From contig NZ_BLIN01000005.1 in assembly GCF_009811555.1 (NCBI RefSeq), positions 1,931,501 to 1,995,500 of the forward strand: a DNA stretch of 64,000 nt, written 5' to 3'. How positions within the stretch are numbered: position 1 is the first letter of the stretch; each line of letters opens with the position of its first letter. The position numbers and the translations under genes are program-made. The DNA comes from Streptomyces caniferus. GTDB taxonomy: Bacteria; Actinomycetota; Actinomycetes; Streptomycetales; Streptomycetaceae. The notes beneath the pieces were generated by a model. The model was not told the DNA's origin, did not search any database, and worked only from the letters and a program-made list of their open reading frames with translations. Below, piece by piece: positions 33,772 to 42,843 of the stretch.

Positions 33772-36369
33772 GTGATAGGGCCGGTCGAATGCGGCGGCGC
33801 CGCCCCGGACAGAGTGTCCGCCGCATGGTGGGACCGGCATTGGACCGGTCAGATGAATGCCTCCCAGAGCAGCCGTCTCTCCGGAGACGGGGTCTTCGAC
33901 CTCACACGGACGGCCGTGGTGATGGCCGATCGCGCAGGGGTGGCGCGGGGCTGGACCAAGGGCGCGGAGCGGCTTCTCGGCTACGGGGTCGCCGAGGCCG
34001 TCGGCAGGCCGCTGGCGGACCTCTTCGCCGGGGCGGGCGCCGGGGCGGAGCAGGACAGCAGGTGGGCGGCCCGGCTGGCGTCGTCGGACGGCTGGAGCGG
34101 GCTGGAGGCCGTACGCCACAAGGACGGGCACCGGCTCGACCTGGAGTTCCGGGTGCTGCCGGTGCTGGATGCCCGAAAGGGCTTCTCGCGTCTCGTCCTT
34201 GCCGCCGAGATGACGCAGACGCCCTGGTCAGGGGCGAGCCGGTCGTTTCTGGAAGGCATTTTGGGCATGTCGCCGATCGGTGTGGCCATGGTCAACGCCG
34301 AGCTGCAGTTCGTCTGGCTGAACGACGCCCTGGAGCAGATGGGCGGGACCAGCCGCGAGCAGCGCCTCGGGAAGCGCCTGGGGGAGGTGCAGCCGGACCT
34401 GGCCGTGCAGTCCATCGAGGCGGAGATGCGGCGGGTGCTGCGCACCGGCACCCCCTCGGTCGGCTACGAATACCTGGGGCGTCCGCAGTCCGATCCGGGG
34501 CGGGAGCACGCCTACTCCACGTCGTTCTTCCGCCTGGAGGACGAGGCGGGCCAGGTGCTCGGCATCTGTTACATGGTCCTCGACGTCACGGAAAGTTACC
34601 GGGCCCGGCAGCGGATGGCGCTGCTGAACAAGGCCGGTGAACGCATCGGCAGCTCGCTGGACGTCTGGCAGACCGCGCAGGAGCTCGCCGACGTGGCCGT
34701 CCCGGACCTCGCCGACTTCGTCACCGTCGACCTGCTCGATGCGCTGCTCTCCGGGGAGGAGACGGCGCCCGGCCCGCTCGACGCGGCGGATCTGCTCGTC
34801 ATGCGCCGTGCGGGGCAGCAGTCCGTCCGCGGGGGCTGCCCCGAGGCGGTGGTCGCCATCGGAGAGCCGGCCGCCTATCCCCCGTCGGCGCCGGTCGTGC
34901 GCAGCCTCACCGAGGGCAACTCCACGCTGCTCCAGACGCTGGATCTCGCCGAGGGCGACTGGGCGGCCGAGGACCCGGTGCGGGCGGCGCATCTGCGCAG
35001 TCTCGGCTTTCACTCGCTGATGGTGGTGCCGCTCCGGGCGCGGGGCGTCTTCCTGGGGGCGGCGGCGTTCGCCCGCTGGCAGCCCACCGGCCCGTTCCAG
35101 CCCGACGACCTGGTGCTCGCCGAGGAATTCGTCACCCGCGCGGCGATCTCCATCGACAACGCCCGCCGGTACACCCGCGAGCACAACGCGGCCCTCACCC
35201 TCCAGCACAGCCTGCTGCCGCGCGATCTGCCCGAGCAGTGCGCCGTGGAGGCCGCCTACCGCTATCTGCCTGCCGATTCGCTGAGCGGGGTCGGCGGCGA
35301 CTGGTTCGATGTGATCCCGCTGTCCGGGGCCCGGGTCGCGCTGGTGGTCGGTGATGTGGTCGGTCACGGGGTGCACGCGGCGGCCACGATGGGGCGGCTG
35401 CGCGCCGCGGTGCAGGCGCTCGCGGATCTGGACCTGGCCCCGGACGAGGTGCTGGCGCATCTGGACGACATGCTCAACCGGGTCGCCCACGACGCGAACA
35501 CCGACGACGGGGTCATCGGGGCCACCTGCCTGTACGCGGTCTACGACCCCGTCAGCTGCCGCTGCACCCTGGCCCGCGCCGGTCACCCCGCCCCGCTGCT
35601 GGTCGGTCCCGACGGCGCCGGCCGGCTCCTGGATCTGCCGACCGGCCCGCCGCTGGGGCTGGGCGGCATGCCCTTCGAATCCGTCGAACTGCCGCTGCCG
35701 GAAGGCAGTCTGCTGGCGCTCTACACCAACGGACTGCTGCTGGGCAAGGCCCTCGACCTCGACGGCGGGATCGCCAGGCTGCGCCGTGCGCTGGCCGATC
35801 CGCAGGCTCCGCTGGAGGACATCTGCGAGACGGTGATCGGCGGTCTGCCGGGCGGACGGCCGGTCGACGATGTGGCGCTGCTGCTGGCACGCACCCGGGC
35901 CCTGCCCCGGACGCAGCTGGCCACCTGGGAGATTCCCGCCGATCCGTCCGCGGTCGGCGAGGCCCGCAGGACCGCGGCCGGCCGGCTGCGGGAGTGGGGT
36001 CTGGAGGAACTCGGCTTCTCCACCGAACTGATCGTCAGCGAACTGGTCACCAACGCCATCCGGCACGCCTCCGGCCCGATCGGCCTGCGGATGATCCGGG
36101 CCCGGGAACTGATCTGCGAGGTCTCGGACGCCAGCAGCACCACACCGCATCTGCGCCATGCGCGGACCACCGACGAGGGCGGCCGGGGCCTGTTCCTGAT
36201 CGCCCGGTACGCCCAGCGGTGGGGAACCCGCTACACCGCCCAAGGAAAGATCATCTGGGCCGAACTCCCGCTCGGCACCGCCACCGGACGCGGACCGGCG
36301 AACGACCTGGACGCCCTCCTCGAAGACCTCGGCGACCCGGCCGACTTCACCGGCGCCGAGGGGCGCTGA
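33772..36369 (+). CDS. PAS-GAF-PP2C (SpoIIE)-HATPase sensor phosphatase
   Basis: An 865-residue multidomain regulator. Two PAS-like domains (about 45-155 and 165-280) are followed by a GAF domain (about 295-465). A SpoIIE-type PP2C phosphatase (about 485-695) has GVGGDWFDVIPLSGARVALV and VGDVVGHGVHAAATMGRLRA with the metal Asp/Gly residues. A C-terminal anti-sigma-factor-kinase HATPase (about 715-850) has ELVTNAIRHA. Such proteins in Streptomyces control alternative sigma factors by phosphorylating and dephosphorylating antagonists. The GTG at 33772 follows GAGGG at 6 bases; ATG 33853 is an alternative. No partner anti-anti-sigma gene is next to it. Confidence 0.92.
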   Translation: MIGPVECGGAAPDRVSAAWWDRHWTGQMNASQSSRLSGDGVFDLTRTAVVMADRAGVARGWTKGAERLLGYGVAEAVGRPLADLFAGAGAGAEQDSRWAARLASSDGWSGLEAVRHKDGHRLDLEFRVLPVLDARKGFSRLVLAAEMTQTPWSGASRSFLEGILGMSPIGVAMVNAELQFVWLNDALEQMGGTSREQRLGKRLGEVQPDLAVQSIEAEMRRVLRTGTPSVGYEYLGRPQSDPGREHAYSTSFFRLEDEAGQVLGICYMVLDVTESYRARQRMALLNKAGERIGSSLDVWQTAQELADVAVPDLADFVTVDLLDALLSGEETAPGPLDAADLLVMRRAGQQSVRGGCPEAVVAIGEPAAYPPSAPVVRSLTEGNSTLLQTLDLAEGDWAAEDPVRAAHLRSLGFHSLMVVPLRARGVFLGAAAFARWQPTGPFQPDDLVLAEEFVTRAAISIDNARRYTREHNAALTLQHSLLPRDLPEQCAVEAAYRYLPADSLSGVGGDWFDVIPLSGARVALVVGDVVGHGVHAAATMGRLRAAVQALADLDLAPDEVLAHLDDMLNRVAHDANTDDGVIGATCLYAVYDPVSCRCTLARAGHPAPLLVGPDGAGRLLDLPTGPPLGLGGMPFESVELPLPEGSLLALYTNGLLLGKALDLDGGIARLRRALADPQAPLEDICETVIGGLPGGRPVDDVALLLARTRALPRTQLATWEIPADPSAVGEARRTAAGRLREWGLEELGFSTELIVSELVTNAIRHASGPIGLRMIRARELICEVSDASSTTPHLRHARTTDEGGRGLFLIARYAQRWGTRYTAQGKIIWAELPLGTATGRGPANDLDALLEDLGDPADFTGAEGR

Positions 36370-36638
36370 GGGCGCCCACCGGCTCGGCACCGCACCGGCT
36401 CCGGACGCTTCCGTGGCTACGGTTCCTCGACGCCCCGCCTCAGCAGTTCGTCCTCCCGGAGCCGACCGGGCGGGACGGCCACGGCGACCGCTCCGCCGCT
36501 GGTGCGCGCCGAGGGACCGGCCGCGGAAAGACCGCCGGGCGGAGCCGTCCCGGCACCCCGAGGCCCGTTTCCTCCCCGCCTGCTCGTGCCCGTGCTCAAC
36601 GGCTCCGCAGACGTCGATTCCCGGCGAGGCCGAGGTGT
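36370..36638. other. Intergenic region with a direct-repeat copy
   Basis: No gene is seen between the PAS/PP2C and GNAT stop codons. CCGTTTCCTCCCCGCCTGC at 36565-36583 is identical to 39406-39424, and similarity continues to 36606. Confidence 0.5.
36565..36606. repeat. Direct repeat, left copy
   Basis: About 42 bp shared with 39406-39447 in the same orientation; the first 19 bases are identical, the rest differ at several positions. The pair brackets the GNAT and secreted-protein genes. Confidence 0.55.
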
Positions 36639-37286
36639 CTACCCGGGGGCCGCCCGTTGGGGACGGATGATGACCTCGCTCCCCAGCGGCCGGTATCCAG
36701 CCGCGAGAAAAGCCCGGAGGGATCGAGCATTCCCCGGGGCGACAGCGGCGAACACCGGCTCGCCGGCGGGGAGCAGGGTGAGCGCGTCACGCAGCAGGGA
36801 GCGCCCGAGCCCGGCACCGCCGCTACCGGGCCGGTCGAGTTCGATGCTCATCTCACGCCGTCCGGCCAGGCCGTCGGCCAGTGTGACGAGGCCGCGCTCA
36901 TCTCCGTGGACGCGGACATCGGTGCGCAGCGCCCGGGCATGACGAACACGCGGGTGGTCCTCGGCATCAAGACGTTCCGGCAGACACGGAGGAGCCGACG
37001 CGCCACGCGCGACGACCACGGCGTCGACACTGTCGATCCAGCCCTCGCGGCCTGCCAGGTACCGCAGAAAGTCAGGAGCCAGCGAGGCGCCGTAGCCGTC
37101 GGGTCCTTTTGCCCGGACCTCGGACGCGGACAGGGCGGTGGCGATGACGGCGTGCCCGGTGAAGGCGACCGAGCACTCCAACCCGCCCGGCAGAGGGGGG
37201 AGAACTGTCACCTGGCCCTCCGCGGGCGGGAAGCGGCCGTCGGCTGCGTCGAGGAACATCCCCAGCAACGGGTGAGAGTCCGGCAT
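36639..37286 (-). CDS. GNAT-fold acetyltransferase-like protein
   Basis: A 215-residue protein. The C-terminal half has the acetyl-CoA-binding layout GSGGAGLGRSLLRDAL followed by FAAVAPGNARSLRAFLAAGYRPLGSEVII, as in GNAT enzymes. The N-terminal half, HPLLGMFLDAADGRFPPAEG and onward, is not recognised. The ATG at 37286 is used because upstream in-frame sequence runs into the preceding gene's stop area; its ribosome site is weak. It lies on the same strand as, and 72 bases after, the secreted Ig-like protein gene. Confidence 0.75.
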   Translation of the reverse strand: MPDSHPLLGMFLDAADGRFPPAEGQVTVLPPLPGGLECSVAFTGHAVIATALSASEVRAKGPDGYGASLAPDFLRYLAGREGWIDSVDAVVVARGASAPPCLPERLDAEDHPRVRHARALRTDVRVHGDERGLVTLADGLAGRREMSIELDRPGSGGAGLGRSLLRDALTLLPAGEPVFAAVAPGNARSLRAFLAAGYRPLGSEVIIRPQRAAPG

Positions 37287-37358
37287 GACGGTCCACCCTA
37301 CGAGTTGCTGTCCCGCGGCTGCAGCGATGTGCGGCAAAACGCCCCGACGGGACAGCCC

Positions 37359-38960
37359 TCAGGTGACCGTCAAAGTCAGCGGGCCACCCGGCATCGGAGT
37401 GCCGTTCGGAAAACCGAAGGACGAGGACTTGTTCGCTTGGTCGGAGAGAACCAGGGCGATGGTGTACCTGCCCGGGGGCATGTTGTCGGGGAGCGGGAAG
37501 GTTGCGGTCAACGGGCCGCTGAAGGTCGGTGAGGTGCCGCCGGTCACGACGGGGTGCACAGTGCCGGAGGAGTCGACCAGGGAGACGTCGTAGCCGTCGA
37601 CGCCCGAGGTGGTGCCCGAGACGTTGACGGTGAGCCGGATGTTCGTGGAGTGGTCCGTTGCCGGCACGACGGTGGGCGAGAGCGTGGCCTGGTCGATCTC
37701 GGGCAGCACCTTGTCCGGTGCCGAAGTGATCGTCAGGCCGGTCTCCGGTGCGCCGAACTCCGAGCCGTACAAGGCGACGTTCCCGGCCCTGTCCGTGATG
37801 ATCAGGCCGGTGATGGGGCAGGTGAAGACCCACCGCGGTACGCCGTAGTCCACCGAGACGGTCCCGTCCGCCGCGGTCGTGGCCTTGGTGGAGGACTGCC
37901 GGCAGCCGTTGGGGCTGTCGGTGTGCACGACCGCCGATGCGATCGCGCCCCGGTTCCCGTGGGGCCGGAAAACGACCTTGGTGGTCCGGTCGCCGTGCCA
38001 CGTGTCCACCGGGTTCGGCGTCGCGGTGAAACCGTCCGCGGAGAGCACGTCATCGGAGGTGACATGGACGGGCGCGGCCGAGAGTTTGCCATAGGCTCTG
38101 GTATTGCCCGCGTTGTCGGTGAGTTCGACCTTCGAGACGGTCCATTTGCCCGATGCCGTGTGCGCGGGGAAAGCCACGGACACGCGGCAGGACGTGGCGT
38201 CCGTCTGACCCGACCCGATGTAGCCACAGCCTTGATAGCCCTCGTCCCAGGTCCACTCGATGGCGAACGAGCCGGTCAGGTGCCGTCCTCCGGGTCCGGT
38301 CAGCGTCAAGGCGCCGCCGGAGATGCCTGCCTGGGCGTCGTGCACGTCGAGCTCGTACGTCATGCTCGACGCATCCTTGCCGACGTAGACGTACGGCGAC
38401 TGTTCGTTGTCCACCGCGAGGTTCTCGTACGTCGGGCCCTGCTCATCGGCAAGCGTCTTCGCCTCGAACGTACTGTGGAACGCACCCAGCCGGGCGGCAT
38501 CCCAGTCCAGCGAGGTGCCCCGGTGATCCCAGGCCTCCAGGCGGGTGACGGCCCAGGTGACCGACGTCCCGGCCGCGTACTGCGGGACGGCCGGCGTCCA
38601 CTCGTAGGTGGCCTTCTGTGGCGTCGAGCCGGGAACCAGCTTGATGTCCTGGCCGAAGGAGCCCACCTCGTACGTCCCCACCAGCGGCACGCCCAGGTAG
38701 GTGCCGGCCGTGGCGCCCTGACGGCGCAGGGAGACCCGCACGCTCATGCCGTCGGTTCCCGGGGTGGTGTCCGTCATCGTCCAGCGGAGCGTGACGGTCT
38801 CACCGCCGGGCGTCGCGTCCACTGCGGACGGGGTGAAGTCCATGGCGGTGACGGCCGCGGTGCCCTTCTCCTGTGCCGCTGCGGTCCCCGTGACCGGCGC
38901 CAGGACCAACGCGATCCCCACCCCGATCGCCGCGGCTATCCGTCTCAGCTTTCTGCGCAA
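37359..38960 (-). CDS. Secreted protein with Ig-like repeats, unknown function
   Basis: A 533-residue exported protein. The probable TTG start at 38960 has GAGGGGG close upstream and gives a clean signal peptide, LRRKLRRIAAAIGVGIALVL then APVTGTAAAQ, cleaved near residue 29. The in-frame ATG at 39044 would add 28 residues before the signal. The mature part has several beta-sandwich-like repeats with recurring DNAGN/DRAGN/DQANK turns, and four cysteines in pairs (GCGYIG, SCRV, NGCRQ, FTCP). No catalytic motif is seen. It could be a cell-surface or matrix adhesin. Its codon use looks slightly less GC-biased than its neighbours. Confidence 0.75.
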   Translation of the reverse strand: MRRKLRRIAAAIGVGIALVLAPVTGTAAAQEKGTAAVTAMDFTPSAVDATPGGETVTLRWTMTDTTPGTDGMSVRVSLRRQGATAGTYLGVPLVGTYEVGSFGQDIKLVPGSTPQKATYEWTPAVPQYAAGTSVTWAVTRLEAWDHRGTSLDWDAARLGAFHSTFEAKTLADEQGPTYENLAVDNEQSPYVYVGKDASSMTYELDVHDAQAGISGGALTLTGPGGRHLTGSFAIEWTWDEGYQGCGYIGSGQTDATSCRVSVAFPAHTASGKWTVSKVELTDNAGNTRAYGKLSAAPVHVTSDDVLSADGFTATPNPVDTWHGDRTTKVVFRPHGNRGAIASAVVHTDSPNGCRQSSTKATTAADGTVSVDYGVPRWVFTCPITGLIITDRAGNVALYGSEFGAPETGLTITSAPDKVLPEIDQATLSPTVVPATDHSTNIRLTVNVSGTTSGVDGYDVSLVDSSGTVHPVVTGGTSPTFSGPLTATFPLPDNMPPGRYTIALVLSDQANKSSSFGFPNGTPMPGGPLTLTVT

Positions 38961-39044
38961 CTGTGCCCCCTCATTCCGCTTTTCCCCTCGTATCCCCGCA
39001 TTTCCGGGGAACCGGGACTGTAACAGTGCGGTCACCCACCGCAC

Positions 39045-39650
39045 CGGAACAATTCACGCCTGTTCGGCTGCGCTCACACCGAACGGGCCACGCGCCGGGT
39101 CGAGTTGGCGGTGGAGCCACCTGATCCGGCGGCGGGGCCGGGCCCGCCCTCCTGGGAGGAGGCCGATGCTCTCCGACGGTGCTTGCTCGTCCACCACCAG
39201 GTCGGTGATCGATTGCCGTCGTGGTCTCGGCGGGCGGCAGTGAGGGAGGTTCGGCTTCAGCCCGGAGCGTCGGCTGGTCATTGCCCCACCGGGGCGCCAC
39301 AGCGAAACGGCCGGGGAGCCACTCGGGGAGCCATCCGGGGCGAACCCTCCCGGACCGGCGCGGACGGTCACGGACAACTCACCGAGGATCGCCGGCACCT
39401 GACGTCCGTTTCCTCCCCGCCTGCCTGTGCCCCCGCTTAGCCGCTCCTTAAGCCCGTCATAAAGATCCTCAATGGCGGGCTTCCGGGGGCAAATTCGCTG
39501 TTCAGCGGGGCTAGCGTGCTTCTCGTGAGGCGGCGCTGCGGGCCGTCGGCGCCGCTCACCGGGGGACGGCGCCGTGGTCCGGGTCCCGACCCCCCACCAC
39601 TGTGCTGCCTCGCGCCCCGCTCGATGCAACGAATGAAGGAGACCCCCACG
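39045..39650. other. Intergenic region before the LPMO gene
   Basis: About 600 bp without a confident gene. A minus-strand frame ending near 39054 reads SITDLVVDEQAPSESIGLLP and RRIRWLHRQLDPARGPFGVS, which looks protein-like but has no start or matching family I can name; it may be a gene relic. The right copy of the direct repeat lies at 39406-39447. Confidence 0.4.
39406..39447. repeat. Direct repeat, right copy
   Basis: Matches 36565-36606 in the same orientation; the first 19 bases are identical. Confidence 0.55.
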
Positions 39651-40658
39651 ATGACCGCTCGCCACAAGGCCACCGGGATCGCACTGGCCGGCATCGGCCC
39701 GCTCGTGCTCACCGTGCTCACCGCGAGCCCCGCCGCCGCGCACGGTTCGATGACGGACCCGGTCAGCCGGGTGTCGGCCTGTTTCGCGGAAGGGCCGGAG
39801 AACCCCAAGTCCGCGGCGTGCAAGGCGGCCGTGAAGGCCGGCGGCACCCAGGCGCTCTACGACTGGAACGGCGTACGGGACGGCGAAGCGGGCGGCCGGT
39901 CCAGGACGCGCATCCCGGACGGCAAGCTGTGCAGCGCCAACAACCCCGAGTACAAGGGCCTCGACCTGCCCCGCGCCGACTGGCCCGCCAGCACGATGCG
40001 GGCAGGGAAGCACACCTTCCGCTACAAGGCCACCGCGCCCCACAAGGGGTACTTCGAGCTGTACCTCACCAAGAGCAGCTACGACCCGGCCAAGCCGTTG
40101 AAGTGGTCCGACCTGGAGGCGAAGCCGTTCGCGAAGGTCACCGACCCGAAGCTGACCAACGGGGAGTACGTCTTCGACGGGAGGGTGCCGGCGCGGTCCG
40201 GGCGCCACCTGATCTACAGCGTCTGGCAGCGGTCGGACAGCCCGGAGGCGTTCTACACCTGCTCGGACGTCGTCTTCGGGAAGGCCCTCGGGGGTGCGGC
40301 CGCAAGGCCCGCGCCCACCGCCTCGGCCCCGACCGCCACCCAGCTCGCGGCGGGCGCCGGCAAGTCGTCGATGGACATGTCCCAGCACCACCACGCGGGG
40401 AGCGCAGCGGGCACCCACACCGATGTCGTCACGCAGGCGGACGCCGACGCCCCCGCGCCGGGCGGGAGTTCGCAGACCGGCGGCAACGCCCCGCACGCCC
40501 AGGGCGGCGGCAAGCCGGCCGGCGGGCAGCAGCTGGCGGAGACCGGCGGTGACGGCTCCACCGCCCCGCTGGCCATCGGCGGCGCCGCCGTTCTGGCCGT
40601 GGGCGCCGGGGTGCTGCTCGCCACCACCCGCCGCAGGGCCGCCCGGCACCGCGGCTGA
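39651..40658 (+). CDS. AA10 lytic polysaccharide monooxygenase with LAETG wall anchor
   Basis: A 335-residue secreted copper enzyme. A signal peptide ends at SPAAA, exposing the N-terminal His of HGSMTDPVSRV, the first ligand of the histidine brace. The AA10 domain runs to about residue 210 (GRHLIYSVWQRSDSPEAFYTCSDVVF). A linker contains SMDMSQHHHAG, a possible metal-binding patch. The C-terminus has the sortase signal LAETGG, a hydrophobic helix and RRRAARHRG, so the enzyme should be covalently attached to the cell wall. It likely acts on chitin or a related glycan. The ATG at 39651 follows GAAGGAG at 9 bases. Confidence 0.92.
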   Translation: MTARHKATGIALAGIGPLVLTVLTASPAAAHGSMTDPVSRVSACFAEGPENPKSAACKAAVKAGGTQALYDWNGVRDGEAGGRSRTRIPDGKLCSANNPEYKGLDLPRADWPASTMRAGKHTFRYKATAPHKGYFELYLTKSSYDPAKPLKWSDLEAKPFAKVTDPKLTNGEYVFDGRVPARSGRHLIYSVWQRSDSPEAFYTCSDVVFGKALGGAAARPAPTASAPTATQLAAGAGKSSMDMSQHHHAGSAAGTHTDVVTQADADAPAPGGSSQTGGNAPHAQGGGKPAGGQQLAETGGDGSTAPLAIGGAAVLAVGAGVLLATTRRRAARHRG

Positions 40659-40839
40659 CCCCCGCGCCCCGGCCCTCCGGATGGCCGCGCCGCCTCCTCC
40701 CCCGCGTGCGGAAGGGGGCGGCCTCGCCCTGTGACCGGCCGGGCGGGCCCGGCCGCCACTTCCTGCACCGCTGCCGCGCCGCACTCCCCTGTGGTGCGGC
40801 GTGTGTGCGGGCACGCCGGCCGGCGCCCCGTTCCCGAGC

Positions 40840-40885
40840 GTTCTAGAGGCGCCTCTCCAATATAGTGGAGAGTACCCTCTAGAAC
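40840..40885 (+). promoter_or_regulatory. Nested inverted repeats and -10 before a TetR gene
   Basis: GTTCTAGAGG (40840-40849) and CCTCTAGAAC (40876-40885) form a perfect 10-bp outer repeat. CTCTCCA (40853-40859) and TGGAGAG (40866-40872) form an inner one. TATAGT (40861-40866) in the centre is a good -10. The outer repeat ends at the base before the ATG, so the message is likely leaderless or nearly so and repressed by its own product. Confidence 0.65.
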
Positions 40886-41473
40886 ATGGCCAGGCCACCC
40901 CGCTTCGACACCGCGAAGCTCCTCGACGCCGCCGTACGGCTGGCGGCCGAGTCCGGCCCCTCGGGCGTCACCATGTCCGCGGTCGCGGCGGCCGTCGGCG
41001 CCCCCAGCGGCTCGCTGTACCACCGCTTCACCGGCCGCACGGCGTTGCTCGCCGAGGTGTGGCTGCGTACCGTCGAGGACTTCCAGGAGGGCTACTTCGA
41101 GGCACTGGAATCGTCGGACGACCCGCGCGCCGGGGGCCGGGCCGCCGCCCGCCACATCGTGGCGTGGAGCCGCACACACCCCGCGGAGGCCGCACTGCTC
41201 CTGTACGGGGCCCACGAGTTCGGGTGGGACGACTGGTCCGACGCGTACCTGCTCCGCGCGGAGGAGGGGAACATCCGGGTACGAGCGGCCATGGCGGCGC
41301 TCGCGGGGGCGCTGGGGGTGCACGGCAGGCCCGGCCTGGACCGGGTGACGCTCGCCGTCATCGATGTCCCGCTGTCCGTGGTGCGCCGCCATCTGCGCGG
41401 CGGAACGGCGCTGCCCCCGCACGCCGAGGAGCTGGCGGAGCAGTGCACCGACGCCCTGCTGGCCGGCGGCTGA
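40886..41473 (+). CDS. TetR/AcrR-family transcriptional regulator
   Basis: A 195-residue repressor. The HTH (about residues 10-55) reads LAAESGPSGVTMSAVAAAVGAPSGSLYHRFTGRTALLAEVWLR as separate short elements; the C-terminal part is a helical ligand domain. There is no Shine-Dalgarno sequence before the ATG at 40886, and nested inverted repeats occupy the promoter. Neighbours are the LPMO gene (same strand, upstream) and a lipase (convergent), so apart from itself no target is obvious. Confidence 0.88.
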   Translation: MARPPRFDTAKLLDAAVRLAAESGPSGVTMSAVAAAVGAPSGSLYHRFTGRTALLAEVWLRTVEDFQEGYFEALESSDDPRAGGRAAARHIVAWSRTHPAEAALLLYGAHEFGWDDWSDAYLLRAEEGNIRVRAAMAALAGALGVHGRPGLDRVTLAVIDVPLSVVRRHLRGGTALPPHAEELAEQCTDALLAGG

Positions 41474-41500
41474 CGACAGCGGCCCGGCCGGTACGGAGCG

Positions 41501-41534
41501 CGGTCCGGCCCCTGCGCCGGCGGGGGCCGGACCG
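41501..41534. terminator. Bidirectional terminator hairpin
   Basis: CGGTCCGGCCCC (41501-41512) pairs perfectly with 41523-41534 over a 10-base loop, between the convergent TetR and lipase stop codons. Confidence 0.65.
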
Positions 41535-41542
41535 GCTCCCGG

Positions 41543-42445
41543 TCAGCCCGACACGCAGGTGGTCCGGGTGGCGTGCGCCGGGTCGAGGGCGTTGGCCGTC
41601 TCGTGGAAGGCGACGCGGTCGGCGAGGGCGATGGCCACATGCTCGGAGATGTCGAGGGGGCACAGGTCCTGGAGCACGACGTTGCGCACGTCGGGGCCGC
41701 TCAGGAACTGGGTCCGGTAGGGGGTGACGACCTCGTCGTACTTGGTCGCGATCACGGTGTAGTGCACCCCGGGGACGGTGTCGCCGCCCTCGTCGAGACG
41801 GTTGAGGATGTCCGAGCCGACGATCTGGTCGGACAGCCCCGGGGTCAGTTTGTCGAGGTACTGCTTGGCGCCGGGGAAGTAGGGCAGCAGCCGGGTCAGC
41901 CCGTCCAGGTCGGTGCCGTGGTTGTCGGGAGCCAGCCCGACCAGCGCGTTCACCTTGTCCGCGCCGCCGTGGAACTTCATGTACACCCGCGGCATCATGC
42001 CGCCCTGCGAGTGCCCGACGAGATCGACCTTCGAGGTGCCGGTGGCGGCGAGCACCCGGTCGACGTAGTCGGCGAGCTGCTGGGCGGAGGCGTCTATCGG
42101 CCCCAGCCCGTGGAAGAACGGGACGCCGGGCAGCTGCCCGTAGTCCAGGGAGAAGACGCAGTAGCCGCGGGCCACCAAGTAGGGGGCGAGGCCCAGCCAG
42201 TTGTCGACGGCGTTGCCCAGGGTGCCGTGCACCAGGACCACCGGCCACGGGTGGTCGGCGGAGGGCTTGCAGGAGTAGTTGTTCCAGCCGCTGCGGACGG
42301 TGGGATGAGAGGGGCGGCGCGCAGCGTCTCCGGCCAGGGCGGTGGCGGGCGACGGGTGGGCGGCGGCGGGCGCGGCGGCGGTGAGACCGAGGGCCAGGGC
42401 GAGGGCGGGAAGCAGGGTGAGCGTTCTTGACCAGCGCAGCTTCAT
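41543..42445 (-). CDS. Secreted lipase/esterase (alpha/beta hydrolase, Lipase_2)
   Basis: A 300-residue exported hydrolase. The signal peptide is MKLRWSRTLTLLPALALALG then LTAAAPAAA. The mature part has VVLVHGTLGNAVDNWLGLAPYL (oxyanion loop), the nucleophile elbow VDLVGHSQGGMMPR, an Asp in TKYDEVVTPY and a late His in LDISEHVAIALADRV. Cysteines near both ends suggest disulfides. This matches Streptomyces extracellular triacylglycerol lipases and EstA-like enzymes. The ATG at 42445 follows AAGGAG. A 16-bp perfect palindrome lies 55 bases upstream. Confidence 0.92.
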   Translation of the reverse strand: MKLRWSRTLTLLPALALALGLTAAAPAAAHPSPATALAGDAARRPSHPTVRSGWNNYSCKPSADHPWPVVLVHGTLGNAVDNWLGLAPYLVARGYCVFSLDYGQLPGVPFFHGLGPIDASAQQLADYVDRVLAATGTSKVDLVGHSQGGMMPRVYMKFHGGADKVNALVGLAPDNHGTDLDGLTRLLPYFPGAKQYLDKLTPGLSDQIVGSDILNRLDEGGDTVPGVHYTVIATKYDEVVTPYRTQFLSGPDVRNVVLQDLCPLDISEHVAIALADRVAFHETANALDPAHATRTTCVSG

Positions 42446-42499
42446 ACGATGCTCCTTGCGGGGTGAGGGGACTCCGAAGTGCTCGGTGAGCCGTTCACC

Positions 42500-42515
42500 T
42501 GCGATCCGGATCGCA
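42500..42515. promoter_or_regulatory. 16-bp perfect palindrome upstream of the lipase
   Basis: TGCGATCCGGATCGCA is fully symmetric and lies 55 bases before the lipase start, where a repressor or activator site would be expected. The rest of the gap 42446-42843 shows no gene. Confidence 0.5.
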
Positions 42516-42843
42516 AGGGCCAACGCAGTTGACTGGCAAGTAAGTTACGGCTGGGTAAGCAGGAAGTGCCAGCGGTGCGACGGTGAAGGAAGCCACACAC
42601 GCCCCTCACCGGATGTCCGGGGTGCAGAGCGCCGGGGGTGTGCTTGCGCCCCGGTTCCCCGGGGCTCGCCCGCCTCCGGTACCGGAGCCCTCCCGCACCG
42701 TCGACGGCGCCCTGACCAGGCACACGGCAGGAGGGCGCCGGTGGGGACGGCAGGAACAGCCGGTCCGGCCGGTCCGACCGGCGCCTGCGGAGAAGCTCTA
42801 CGGCCGAGGCCGGTCCCGCTCCGCGCCGTGCGGGGCCCGGGAC

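Noticed and set aside
39054..39230. Transposase remnant on the minus strand
   Set aside because: The frame looks protein-like but shows no DDE or HTH motif and no terminal repeats, so an IS call is unsupported.
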